A DNA stretch of 64,000 bases from Paraphoma chrysanthemicola (lineage: Eukaryota; Ascomycota; Dothideomycetes; Pleosporales; Phaeosphaeriaceae), in NCBI GenBank assembly GCA_020744225.1, contig JAGMWG010000003.1, positions 620,001-684,000 of the forward strand, read 5' to 3'. The notes below the pieces were generated by a model, which was given only the letters and a program-made list of their open reading frames with translations, did no database searches and had not been told where the DNA came from. Positions 12,801 to 23,290 of the stretch are shown piece by piece; within the stretch, counting starts at the first letter, position 1, and each line of letters starts with the position of its first letter. Position numbers and translations under genes: made by a program.

Positions 12801-13617
12801 AGAGTCCCGCATCTGCTTTGGTATTCATCACCCAATACAGCACAACGTCAAGGTCAAACACATCGGCGACGTTGAGACCTCGCAGGTCCCAACACTACTG
12901 GGCTACTGGAAGATGGAGAACATCGAATTCGGTGGGAATCCTGCTGAAGCCGATGCCGAGGCCTCTGAGAAAAAGAAAGATCCGCACGCGTTCCACCCAA
13001 AGAAGAATCCCCATGGCTTCGATGCCAAGCAACATCCAGATGGATATCACCCGGATCACAATGCCTTTGGGTATCATCCCAAGTTAAACCCATACGGCTT
13101 CCATCGCGAAGAGACACCACATGCATATCATCCTACGTACAATCAGTTTGGATTCCACAAGCAACACAATATCATTGGCTACCATCCAAAGAAGGGCCCT
13201 TACGGCTTTCATCCAGACAAAAATCCCCATGGATATCATCCCGACTTCAAACCATTTTGTTACCATCCTGAACTAAACGCTGAAGGATATCACTCTCGTG
13301 ATAATCCCCAAGCCTATCATCCAGATGTCAACCGATTTCGCCACCACTCTGCTGAGAATCCACATGGCTTTCACAATAAGCTCAATCCGTATGGGTATCA
13401 CGATCAACACAATCCCTACGGCTATCACCCTGTTCATAGCCCGCAAGGCTATCATCCGAAATACAACCCCTCTGCGTACCATCCCAAATACCAAACGGTC
13501 GTACCCCAGCAGGCGCCAGCCATCAGTCAAGAGCAAGTCTACGATGTTGACAGCGATGATGAAGAGGAAGAAGACAGCGACGAGGATGAAATTGTCGTTG
13601 AGCCGCCTCTCGCGTAA
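9847..13617 (+). CDS. C2H2 zinc-finger / Cys-rich / DUF6590 protein with nonapeptide repeats, 1154 aa
   Basis: Seven exons join without frame loss: 9847-10931, 10992-11995, 12045-12130, 12182-12296, 12344-12384, 12434-12579 and 12630-13617. ATG at 9847 has a good context (ACACCATGG). Residues about 1-330 resemble the helical N-terminus of fungal acuF-type C2H2 proteins; zinc-finger-like pairs follow (FCCPYCF...H; YFCTYQLCESPF...HLQAH), then a Cys/His-rich stretch (MCCLCYNNY...CTYC...CQLC, about 570-610). DUF6590 covers about 745-930 (KEGRVIAILF, RRFIVVNLRHGFCF, QEHAIAY, HNVKVKHIG). Residues 947-1109 are 18 tandem nonapeptides, then an acidic tail. No membrane segment or signal peptide, so nuclear or cytosolic. 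It could be two genes split near 12131, whose intron uses a weak acceptor, but the coding phase is continuous. Confidence 0.7.
12991..13494 (+). repeat. 27-bp tandem repeat encoding [YF]HPxxNPxG nonapeptides
   Basis: Eighteen complete nine-residue units and one partial unit lie in the last exon. Typical units are FHPKKNPHG, YHPKLNPYG and YHPDKNPHG-like forms. His at position 2 is kept in nearly all units; Pro at 3, Asn at 6, Pro at 7 and Gly at 9 are frequent. Unit length never varies, so the array is in frame throughout, while third-codon bases differ between units, which points to an old array kept at the protein level rather than a recent expansion. Confidence 0.9.
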
Positions 13618-15495
13618 TTGACTGAATACGCTTTTTCATTTTTTTCCCTTGTTCCTATACAGCAAACGTTTCCTTTTAGCGCTATCATACGTTGATGACC
13701 CGTGGTCTGAGGACTAGTTTCTCGCCTGGTCACCTATTGTGGATTCCGAATAGCATTACCATACGTCCATTGTTTTCGATCGCGGTCCCGCGATACACAT
13801 TTGCTACTTGGATCTGTACGTCTCCTGTTAGCTTCGAGCTGACAAGTGACTCCACCCTGTAATTATTTTTAGCAGCAGCTTTGCGATGATATGAATGTTG
13901 ACGGTGAGGTCAACGCGGCTCACACTTTGGGTTGCATCCTTCACATCACTGGTAGATACACAACACATATATTTGCAATGGTGGAAACATCTTTTCACAC
14001 AGCAGGAGTTGAGGTCGCTCAAATTGCCGCAGCTGTCGTCGTGCTCTAGTGCGATTCGGCCTAGTATTCCATTTCAGGGACTGCAAGCTATCTGCCGGTT
14101 GGTAACGCGACTCTACTTGATTTGTTTCCTGAACCAATCATGTTCACGCTCGCCACAGGCGCTTTCTTATACGTTTCAGGGAAAGTAATCATATCTTTGA
14201 TGTTGTGATTTGTCCATGGAACCGCGGGCCGCAAGCGTCCGTGTCCAGCCGCAATAGCAGCAGCCCTCGACACGCAACAATCCCGTCATCCACCACATCA
14301 TTACCTCCAGGTGGAGTCATCCTGCGTTGCACATGATAACAGCTGAGCCGACCCTACCAGGCGGTACCATGTTCCACCCTTAAAATCAGGCGATGGCGTG
14401 CAGTAAATCAACGTGGGTTCCAGGCAACGGGAAGCTGCGTAAAAGTGGAGTTGGACATGGGGCCGGCCGTTGAAACGATACAACAGGGATGATAGATGGG
14501 CACAGACAACCACCGTCACTGCAACCTGTCAAGAGAGGCATAGTCAGAGGTCACCACATGCTCAGTTCCTTCCCACGCCAACCAAGCTGTGTGAGGGTGT
14601 AATTCATCGTTCTCTTGCTTCTTTGGTTAGCTAGAGCGGGATGCACAGGCAACGCGCCGTCGGCGCACACAGTCCATCGGGTACGTGCCGTAGACACAAC
14701 CACTCACAGACTGTCCCGAGCTTGTGCAATGAGGGTGCAACGGCAAGCAGCCTTATTGTCTCGGCCCGCGCAGGTTGAGGAACGAGGATGTCCGGTACGG
14801 ACTAGGTACGACCCGAGGACCTTTGTTGGTTGATCTTGGACGAAACCAACGCCCTCTTTTCACGTCGCAAATGCAAGGTTGTGCGCAATGCGATGGGTGG
14901 TGCAGGGGAGCTGAAGGGCCATGATATACTTCCATCATTCAGCTGTGGCTGATCACGCGAAGACATGTGCATTCCACCTGAAATCCAGACCAAGAGGCGC
15001 AGTTGCAGACCACTCCGCGGAGCAATTGAAGGACGAACGGTGAACTCGATACGTAAAGTATGAAGCGCCTTTTCAATAACACCATGTCAATTACGATATC
15101 TTGCACAAGACATTCTCAACCAGGGTGCGGTTGGAAGGCTTCCATAGCCGGCGGGCGTTTGGGTCCGGGCGGAGGTAAACGCACTTCGCGTTTCGCAGGT
15201 GGAAAGAGCAGGCAACTGTTTGTGATAAGGAGCTGATCATTTCTAATTCTGTCATAGGACACATCGATCTCGCGAGGTTGTACACGCTCAAAGCATTGGA
15301 AGGCCAAGAACGGAAGATTCGTCGCTCCTTCTTGGAGTGCTGCGCCAAAGGTACTCACCATGGGACGCCATCGCGAGCTACATTACGCCACAAACCATCC
15401 TCCCGGATCTCCGACAAAGGAAAACTAATACGTCGATCTAATCGCCCGGCCTTCAATGCCCTCCATCAATACACTCAATGACATCCACAAGGACG
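13618..15495. other. intergenic, no gene seen
   Basis: Both flanking genes end here (13617 on plus, 15496 on minus), so two 3' regions face each other. Short open frames occur but none shows family resemblance or credible splice joins. Confidence 0.5.
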
Positions 15496-16272
15496 TCACA
15501 CCGGGGCAATGTACACCTTTCGAATACATGTCCCAGATATTCTGCTAATAACACCACCCAATAACAGGGGATCTAGGGGAGCCTCTTCATGGCGTCCCAC
15601 GCGCCTATCGTTCATGCCGGGTGCGGTGTTATTATTGTCTTCACGGCGATCATAAGCGCCATTTCCTGGCTGATCTTTGCCGGGAGAATCTGGCTTGGTC
15701 GATTGAAGCGGCTGCGGTGGACATGCCGCAATACTTTCGTCCTGGAGAGAACCATGCAACCGAACGGTACCCACCACAGGCTGCGATGGACCCGTATTGG
15801 TCAGTTCGAGGCAGCTGTCGACACGCGGAGGTGATATAGGTATCTTCGACCCATGCGAATGCTCAGTAGGAGGTGTCTGCGAGCCGTCTGTTCCTAGTTG
15901 TGGGGGCGACGCATCGCGCATGGATTGAGAGGCCATCCTCTCGTGGAAATTGTGTTGGGTGGGGACTCCATCATTGCTAGCTTGTGAAATTGCCGATCTG
16001 CTGCTATGCGGTGAGCCGGCATGATCATGCAGCATATTCAATTCTTCCTTGTAGATGCTCCGGCCATCATTGCACAAACCCTCCTCATCACTGTCTTCGA
16101 GGACGGTTTCCTGAGGTACGTTCTCATCAAGCTCTGGGTTCCGAACAAAGAATGTTGTTATTTTGTCGTCACTTGTGTGAGGTCGATGACTCGTCTTTCG
16201 AATGGGTGTAGTATCGTCCTGGGCTTGGGGCTCTTCCTCACTACTCGAGACCTCATAGTCCCAGAGAACGTG
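15496..16272 (-). CDS. hypothetical disordered protein, last exon
   Basis: Open frame of about 258 residues entered through an AG acceptor at 16274-16273 (CACTAG) with first residues HVLWDYEVSSSEEEPQAQ. The upstream frame has a stop directly at the acceptor, which supports splicing. The product is Ser/Pro/Gln/Asp-rich, with an acidic patch (VLEDSDEEG) and several HSS/SPP clusters, as in disordered tails; no domain was recognised. The 5' exons were not resolved: either short exons in 16280-16500, or this is the 3' exon of the gene at 16557-18462 through a long intron. Coding status is likely from the long open frame; identity is unknown. Confidence 0.4.
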   Translation of the reverse strand, partial: HVLWDYEVSSSEEEPQAQDDTTPIRKTSHRPHTSDDKITTFFVRNPELDENVPQETVLEDSDEEGLCNDGRSIYKEELNMLHDHAGSPHSSRSAISQASNDGVPTQHNFHERMASQSMRDASPPQLGTDGSQTPPTEHSHGSKIPISPPRVDSCLELTNTGPSQPVVGTVRLHGSLQDESIAACPPQPLQSTKPDSPGKDQPGNGAYDRREDNNNTAPGMNDRRVGRHEEAPLDPLLLGGVISRISGTCIRKVYIAPV

Positions 16273-16556
16273 CTAGTGGCCGCTTACGTTTGATCATAAC
16301 TTTAACCTGACCACGTGCAACCTTGACGAACTGTTCTTAGTCTTCAATTGCACAGCAGTCTCAAATTTGTCAAGTGGTTGTCCATGATCCATATCTATGG
16401 CCATCGATATCATACATTTACATGACATGGACCAACTAACGCCCCGCGATTCTTATCAATGCTTCAGTGCGGTACAGTTTGCTACCATGCTTAGAATACC
16501 TTCTGGACATTATGGACAAGCTACATGTGAAGCAACTCCAATAGCTGACCTTGACT

Positions 16557-18462
16557 TTACTCCTCAAACCCATCCTCCCCCACAAACAACGACCCCAACG
16601 CAACTTCCTCCACCGTCCGACCCACCCCAACCGCCTTCCCCGTCTCCGGCAATGCACCCACCCACACCGGAAACAGCGCCCATCCTTGCTCCTGGCGGGA
16701 CGGTACCGGCTGATGCAACGGATCCATTCCCGACGTATCCTGCCACGCACACCGCACGCCCTGGTCGTCCGTCTCGTACAGCGCACGCGAATTATCAAAA
16801 AAAAACGTTCACCGTGGCAGCGCGGTCTTCGAGCGCAGCGTGGAGATCGGCAATCTGCTGCGAGAGGATTGTAACTTTCATGTCAAGCACGAGGGCGCGT
16901 TGGACTAGTTTTTCCGTAGTGCCTGAGTAGCGAACATGTGTGGAGCGAAGATCAGCTAGGTTGATGATCGCCATATGAATTTTCTCGAAGAGACTATTGT
17001 AGTCTGAAGTGCTGGAAATTTCAAAACAGGTTTTGATCTGGTCGAGTTGAGTTTGTGGGAAGTTTCCGGATTAGCGAGCGAGCGGGGAGCTGAGTGCAGT
17101 GATAGAGAAGGCCAACGTCGCGGTGGATGTCCTCGAGCTTGTTAGCTGAACTAGAGGCTTCGTCGATGGCGTGGCTGAGTGTATTAAGATGGGTAATGGC
17201 ATCTTGGGCGTCCTGTGGAAGTTCGTCGAGATACATGGGGGCGCACTTATGGCACATGTTGGATGTTTCGAAGATGTCTGGATAGGGTTGATATGCGCAA
17301 GGTAGCAGTTGTGAATGCGGGTGACTGATGGTCTGATGCTAGGTAAAAGTCGTGTTGAAATAGGCGATTGCCCTTGGTATTTAGGCATTGCGAATGCATT
17401 ATAACTTGGAGATCGTCGCATTGTAAACGAACTGTTTTTGAATGAAATTGTGAAGAGAGCTCTGCATACCTCAATGGTGGTATTTGGTGCTGAGACAGAC
17501 TCTGCCTCACGCTGCCGCTCGCTGTGCGGCTATCACGCCTACAATGCGGTCGTTTCGTCCCTTTTGAGGGGTGGCACAGTCACGGCAGTCCAGTACTGAC
17601 CTTCCTCGATGCCTACCTCCAACACCTTTGCGACATAACCCTCAATAAAGTGAAGCTTCGACTTCGCAGAGCGGCCTTCTGACTCTGGAAAGGTTTGTAT
17701 CCAGCGTCGCAGCAACCCACCTTCCCTACTGTACTTAGAGGCCAACGCGTCAGCACCGTCAAGGTCAGATCGCCTGACAACTTTGGCGACAGCTCCCTCG
17801 AGCCATTGCAGGCCAGCTTCGAGTACATTGGCCGATTTGTATACCTTCCAAAGTGATAATTCCAACTCTCGGTGCATGACGTAGAGATGGTTCAAATCGT
17901 CCACCAGTGGGAAGTTGTATAAAGAGTATTCGAGGATCCGGGTTGCAGTGTTCTTTATCTCAAGCCAGGGAATAAAGAACATCTGCTTGTGCCGCGGGCG
18001 GTCGGTCTCAAGGATTTGAGGCAAGCGAGTCAACAGCGGCTGCTCGATGCTTGAGCCATGCAACATTGCTGGTGAATGCCGGAGCTGATATGGTACCTGG
18101 TGATAGGCAAGCCCAGCCGTCCGAAAGCGTTGCTCAAATTTGTCAAGTTTACGGAGCCAGACTGCTGCATCATGTGCTGCCCAATCTAGCCAGTCTTTGT
18201 ACAGGTCGATGGGAAGGGCCTGCACCATCGCTCCATCCAAGTGGTTATCAGGAAAGGGCATATTCTTTCGCCATGCAAGAATACGCCCGAGCTTGTCTGA
18301 CGAGCAGTAAGCTGAAGTATGAGTATCGGCCTCTGTCCCGATGGCCTTCCCCTCCATGCCAGGCTCGATATCTTTTGAAGGCTTTGCGGCACGATTTGGC
18401 AAAGCAATCCTAGCCTTTGATTGCCAAACACTTGATGCAGGCATCTTGTAGCGAGGGATCAA
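16557..18462 (-). pseudogene. hypothetical multi-exon gene with apparent homopolymer frameshift
   Basis: First exon 18462 to about 17580 encodes around 300 residues (VQALPIDLYKDWLDWAAHDA, FFIPWLEIKNTATRILEY). Later coding pieces lie in other frames: HPHSQLLPCAYQPYPDIFE...MCHKCAPMYLDELPQD (about 17325-17120), an alpha-helical stretch IKTCFEISSTSDYNSLFEK...LADLRSTHVRYSG (about 17045-16810), and LYETDDQGVRCAWQDTSGMD...GSLFVGEDGFEE ending at 16557. The last two are separated only by a run of nine A (16797-16805, plus strand); eight would keep the frame. No family was recognised. Intron borders inside 17040-17540 are uncertain. It may be a recent pseudogene or an intact gene with a sequencing error; I label it broken as read. 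Confidence 0.45.
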
Positions 18463-19133
18463 GGATGGCTTTTGTGAATCGGTGGGTTCAGCCTTTATTG
18501 TCGTCGGCTTCCTTGGAGCCGGTAGTAGGTGCGTTCAGCCTTTACCAGAATGATTCAATTGCAGCATGCTATCTTGCTTGTAGCAGCGGATACTTCCCGG
18601 CAATGTCCGCTGTACTAGCGTAATGGTGAGTTGAACGAGACCAGTTTGCTGCGGAGCGAGAGCGGTGTGATTAAGGACATAGGCCACGGTTCCCAAAGAA
18701 CGACCACGCGCAATCGATCAGTGCACGTGCGCGCAATTATTAGTCGCGCCAGCCTATACATGCAGTGGCGGTTGTTCAAGTGAAAGTAAAACAACACTAC
18801 TAGTTAGCCTGCCCGCTGCAAGTAGCCGCAGCTCTAGATCAGCCTCTGGTCGTACATTGTCTGATTGCACGATACATCACCTTCAATACACGTAGGAAGC
18901 ATCTAGTGACTGGCCCGACTTCCAGCACCGAGGCCTAGGCATAGTCATCCTCGATGCGTTGTGCCTAGTGATATTCATGGTACATCTCTGTCTCACAATG
19001 ATAAGACTAGCTGAACACACTAAACGACAATCTGCGCTCGTCAAGACCTACATCCATTTCGAGAACCATCATCAACCACAATCACGATCCCATTTCCTCA
19101 CCTCAACTGGAACAAAAAGCTGGGAAGTCGACG
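18463..19133. other. intergenic between divergent genes
   Basis: Contains the promoters of the minus-strand hypothetical gene and the plus-strand SNARE-like gene. A long pyrimidine/ACC-rich leader precedes the ATG at 19134. No coding evidence. Confidence 0.5.
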
Positions 19134-20369
19134 ATGACCAATCTGACTGGTGGTTTCAAGAAGCTCGTGGGTAAGAGCATCAGGAGAAAACGCGCCAGCG
19201 CAGGCATGTCGTCACTATCTTCTGGTGCTACACGCTCAGCATACTCGCTGAGTAGTGTCGATGGCGTTGAGGGGCGGGCATCGCTTGATGCTGCAAGCTC
19301 AATCTATAACCCGGATACGTCAGCCTACGACTCACCTCGTCCATCGGGCACCGTCCCTGATGGTGCAGATCTGAACCAACGCTTTTCATGGTTTCGTGAC
19401 ATTGCGGATGCCCCTTATAGCCACTCAGAGCGCGGCAGCGACCAAACGGGCGCAGCTGCGCAATCGCATAACATGCCCGAGGCAAAATTAGACAGTCTGA
19501 CTCCAACTACACCTACTCCACAATCACTCGATGAGTTCGAGCAGGTTTTTGCTGGCCCAGCTCTTGCATCACGTCCAAAACCCGCCGACTTGCAGTTGCA
19601 AGGCGAAAAACATGCAGATTCGCCAGCTGAAAACTCTCATGGAGTGGAGACTAGAGGTGCACGACACGTTTCGGACGATGTAGAGGGTCTAGGAGATGAG
19701 AATGAGAAGGCGGTTGCAGACACAAAGCGAAGGATTCGGCTCCTCAAGCTACTTGACGTCGACATGACCTACAATGCACTCCGTATGGCTCATCAAGCAT
19801 TCGAGGTGGGATACAACACGCTGCAAGCCTTACAAGAGCAAGGTGAACGACTAAACAGTGCTGAAGAAGCTCTGCAGCATGCTGCAAACATGACTAAAGG
19901 CACCGCGCAAAAGCTGAAAGAGCTGAAGCAGGTCAACCGCATGGTCCGAATCAGCAAGCGCGACGCGGCCCTGAAGCAAAACATCACAAAGTATGATGTA
20001 TTCGCTGCCCGGCATAGCAACCTCGTAGAGCGTGACGAGGTGCGTGCTGCCAACTGGCAAGCCTGGAGAGACCCCAATGTCCATCGATTTGTAGGTATGC
20101 CTCAACATCGCGGTGCCACGCATCATGATGTACTTGCTCGCGCCAAGTACCAATTCGAAGAGGATTCGGATGACGAGTGTATCGAGGAGATCATCGAGGA
20201 AAATGTCGGCGAGCTACTCCATGCAGTCTGGGGTCTGAAGGAGCTTGCGATGGCAACAGCTGTCGAGCTGGTCGAGCACAGCGACGCGCTGGATCGTACA
20301 CAACTTGCAGTGAACGCGGTCGAAGAAGGGGTAGTACGGACTCGAGCCGCTCTCAGTCACCTCGTGTAG
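19134..20369 (+). CDS. SEC9/SNAP-25-like Qbc-SNARE, divergent, 411 aa
   Basis: Single-exon gene. Residues 1-190 are disordered and Ser/Pro-rich after a basic start (GGFKKLVGKSIRRKR). First SNARE helix about 209-275 (MAHQAFEVGYNTLQALQEQGERLN) aligns with the Sec9/SNAP-25 Qb helix and keeps the zero-layer glutamine (Q236 in QEQGE). The second, Qc helix about 352-410 (LKELAMATAVELVEHSDALD) is weaker: in my alignment the zero-layer position is His382 instead of Gln. Sec9 mediates exocytic fusion at the plasma membrane with a syntaxin and a synaptobrevin; it lacks a membrane anchor, as here. The weak second helix suggests a specialised paralog rather than the essential housekeeping gene. In Neurospora, SEC-9 is guarded by the NLR PLP-1; an NLR gene lies 5.3 kb downstream. 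Confidence 0.68.
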   Translation: MTNLTGGFKKLVGKSIRRKRASAGMSSLSSGATRSAYSLSSVDGVEGRASLDAASSIYNPDTSAYDSPRPSGTVPDGADLNQRFSWFRDIADAPYSHSERGSDQTGAAAQSHNMPEAKLDSLTPTTPTPQSLDEFEQVFAGPALASRPKPADLQLQGEKHADSPAENSHGVETRGARHVSDDVEGLGDENEKAVADTKRRIRLLKLLDVDMTYNALRMAHQAFEVGYNTLQALQEQGERLNSAEEALQHAANMTKGTAQKLKELKQVNRMVRISKRDAALKQNITKYDVFAARHSNLVERDEVRAANWQAWRDPNVHRFVGMPQHRGATHHDVLARAKYQFEEDSDDECIEEIIEENVGELLHAVWGLKELAMATAVELVEHSDALDRTQLAVNAVEEGVVRTRAALSHLV

Positions 20370-21991
20370 GCATGCTGTATCGTCGAGAAAGCCACAATTG
20401 TCTGTAGTGAATAGTCTGCATACAGTTAACGTCTGACCGGCGACTACCAAATCCGAGCGGTAGCCAGCGCTAAATATGTAGAGTTCGATTTCGAGCGGAA
20501 GATAACATCAAAGAGCTCTTAGAAGCCGACAAGGCGCGCAACAGGAAGTTGTGCTGAGCAAGTGGTGAAAGTTGAGGTTCGTGAACGCGGGACCTGGAAC
20601 GGAAACTGCCGAGGCATGACATCACGTAAGCAAATTCTTGTTTGTACTCCCATAGTCAACCTCAACTCCACACAATGAGGAGCCAACGCACAAGTGGATC
20701 CATCACTCAAATCTTGTTCTACATTCTGAATCCCGCAACAATGCATGCCGTATGCCTGTTCACTGGGATGCGCTATGCACTCGAGAACGCTTTTAGCTGA
20801 GCCCTGATTCGTGCCGTCGCATGAGTACGTGTACTTGAATGGTAGCCCGTTGATAGGATACTGTCAAGATTAGGGATGATAGAAGGATGAAAAGCGAGCC
20901 AGTCATTTTCTCACATTTGTAAGAATGAACAGATACGGTATCAACCTAGCCACTGAATGTTAGGATGGTCTCTGAGCATTCTGGGACACCTCACGTCTGG
21001 TCATGGACATCCACCCGCCAATTTGGGGTTTCGAGCTACTCTCCAGCACGCCACGCCTACAAATTTGATCACCACACCTAATACACTGAGCAACAGTCTA
21101 GCCTTAGAGTTCTTGTGACCGCCTGCGCCGTCTCGATTGTCGCTGCTCCACGAGGCCATCGTCACTATTCGGATGCGACGATCCACTACACAACATCGAT
21201 CAGACCACAGTGGTGTGATGCAACCTCATACAAGCTGCTGTGGAGGAGTGCAGCATCCGCCGACACCATCAGCTCTGCGATCTCGAGCATGAACAAGCCC
21301 AGAGTTCTACCTCGAAGGCATACTCGGCCTCGACCAAGGTCATGCATGTTGAGCAGAGTAACGTTGGCCGGCATATCAGCCCAATTTGTCCCAGCTCCCG
21401 CACCATCCCCGCGCTCGACTGCACTTTCTTTCAGGTGCCGACGCTGGTGCTCGCGAGGTGCGATCATGCTATAAGATATATCCATTTCTACGACAAATCG
21501 AAAACAAGAGCTGTCCAATTGTAGTTCGGATACCAACTTTTTAATCACTTTGTAGGTTTCAGAACGAACACCACGAGCTCAGTGTGCGTGGCATCGGTCC
21601 AAGGGTGCTGCCGAGGGAGCCGTCGGACGGTGGTGCCGGATGCCCTATCTTGATTGGTCGGTGCTTTTAAATGACCTCAAGCCACCATCGCGGTTTTGTA
21701 GTTGGCGCCGCGCGATCCCGCAACCGGTTTGACCCCCAACCAAATTCGATCACTGTGTGACATCAGTTGGACCCTGCATTCACCACCTTTACCAACTGTT
21801 GACGCGTGTTGGGCGATGGGTTCAAGACGCCGTTCATAAAGGCGCATTCGCCCAAGTCTTGTTTGTCAACAAAATACGCATCTTTCTTCAAGCATCGCAA
21901 TTCACCATTTGCCATTTCCATATTCGTTTTCGCACCATACCCCTCTGCATTTTCGCGTATACCCCAGCTTCCGCAAAGGTCCGCACTCACC
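20370..21991. other. intergenic, no gene seen
   Basis: Holds the 3' end of the SNARE-like gene and the promoter and leader of the GH64 gene. The frame of the GH64 gene is open back to 21806, but its family start and best ATG context are at 21992. Nothing else was supported. Confidence 0.5.
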
Positions 21992-23290
21992 ATGAAGTCT
22001 TTCAAGAAATTCGTCGACAAGCGCCGGCAAAGCTTCCAGAAACGTGGGCAAGCCGAGAATAACCCGGCTCCAGCTCCGGCAAACGTAGACGCACCCGTCA
22101 ACGAGAAACGTGCTGATGTCCAAGCCCAAGGACAAGAGCAGCAGCAAGTCCTTGCTGAAGCTGCACCAGGAACTCTACAGCTTGCGCTGCAGAACAAGTC
22201 CAACTCAAGCACTGTCTACGCATACATCACTGGATTAGCGCTCGAGCGCAACAACACTCCCATCTTTGTGCAATCAGATGGCACTAGCATCTACTATCCC
22301 GTCGCACCTAGTGATATTCAGCAACCACTCCAAGCTGATGTTGCTATCCCGCTTGGTGCTCCCGGCAACACAGTCAATGTCCGCATCCCCAAGATAGCCG
22401 GAGGTCGAATCTGGTTCTCCATCGACGCCAAATTGACTTTCCTCCTGAACCCAGGCCCTGCTGTAGTCGAGCCAAGTGTCACCAACAATTCCGATCCAAA
22501 CATAAACATCAACTGGACGTTCTGCGAGTTCACATACAACGATTCTCAACTTTTCGCCAACATCTCCTACGTCGACTTCGTCAGCATCCCCGTCGCCTTA
22601 TCCTTGACAAGCACCCAAGGAAACACCCAAACAGTACCTGGCATGGGTTCAAATGGCTTACAAACCGTCGTCAACGAGCTCCGAGCCCAAGCTAAACGTG
22701 ATGGTCGACCATGGGACAAGCTCGTCTACGAACACAATGGCCAGCCCCTACGCGTCCTCAGCCCTAACAACCTGCTCGTCGAAAACGCAAACGCATGGGA
22801 TGGCTACTGGAATGCGTATCAAGATGCGGTCTGGAACAAATATCGCAACGAAGACATTACTATCAACACACAGGCCGCAGCCGGAAACATCACTGGCCGC
22901 GTGCACGGCGACGAACTACAGCTCGGCGAAGCAGGTTCCTTTTCTCCACCATCCGCTCGCGATATTTTCACTTGCAGTACCGGACCATTCGCAACTGGCT
23001 CAAACCAGGCGCGCAACGCAGTCATCCCGCGCCTCGCAGCGGCATATAACCGTAGCATTTTGCTCAGCACGCCAGGGAACCAGTTCCCGAACGGAAGTAA
23101 TCCGAGCCAGTACTACAAGGACTTGGAGACGACGAATCATTATTCGAGGATTGTGCATCAGGTGCAGAAGGATGGAAGGGGTTATGCGTTTCCGTATGAC
23201 GATGTGGTGCCGGATGGCGGAAGCGATGTTGCAGGGACTTTGTTTGATGGAAGTCCAAGCCTTTTTACGATTGCTGTTGGTGGCAATTAA
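21992..23290 (+). CDS. GH64 beta-1,3-glucanase, 432 aa
   Basis: Hydrolyses beta-1,3-glucan (laminaripentaose-producing family). The start has context CACCATG; the protein begins MKSFKKFVDKRRQSFQKR, a basic disordered leader of about 58 residues without a hydrophobic signal peptide. The GH64 fold follows: LQLALQNKSNSSTVYAYITG, KIAGGRIWFS, PSVTNNSDPNININW, then CEFTYN and SYVDFV. Glu179 and Asp195 have the 16-residue spacing of the known catalytic pair (E154/D170 in the Streptomyces enzyme). The C-terminus NHYSRIVHQ...GYAFPYDDVVPDGG...TIAVGG is complete. Odd point: most fungal family members are secreted and this one appears cytosolic unless exported unconventionally. Family assignment is very secure. 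Confidence 0.9.
   Translation: MKSFKKFVDKRRQSFQKRGQAENNPAPAPANVDAPVNEKRADVQAQGQEQQQVLAEAAPGTLQLALQNKSNSSTVYAYITGLALERNNTPIFVQSDGTSIYYPVAPSDIQQPLQADVAIPLGAPGNTVNVRIPKIAGGRIWFSIDAKLTFLLNPGPAVVEPSVTNNSDPNININWTFCEFTYNDSQLFANISYVDFVSIPVALSLTSTQGNTQTVPGMGSNGLQTVVNELRAQAKRDGRPWDKLVYEHNGQPLRVLSPNNLLVENANAWDGYWNAYQDAVWNKYRNEDITINTQAAAGNITGRVHGDELQLGEAGSFSPPSARDIFTCSTGPFATGSNQARNAVIPRLAAAYNRSILLSTPGNQFPNGSNPSQYYKDLETTNHYSRIVHQVQKDGRGYAFPYDDVVPDGGSDVAGTLFDGSPSLFTIAVGGN

Noticed and set aside
16397..16930. Plus-strand frame of 177 codons, Pro/Thr-rich
   Set aside because: Antisense to coding sequence (LYETDDQGVRCAWQ, helical stretch) read on the minus strand; composition fits a shadow frame.
21806..21991. 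62-codon in-frame extension before the GH64 start
   Set aside because: Begins at a non-family start and reads like leader DNA; the ATG at 21992 has a strong context.
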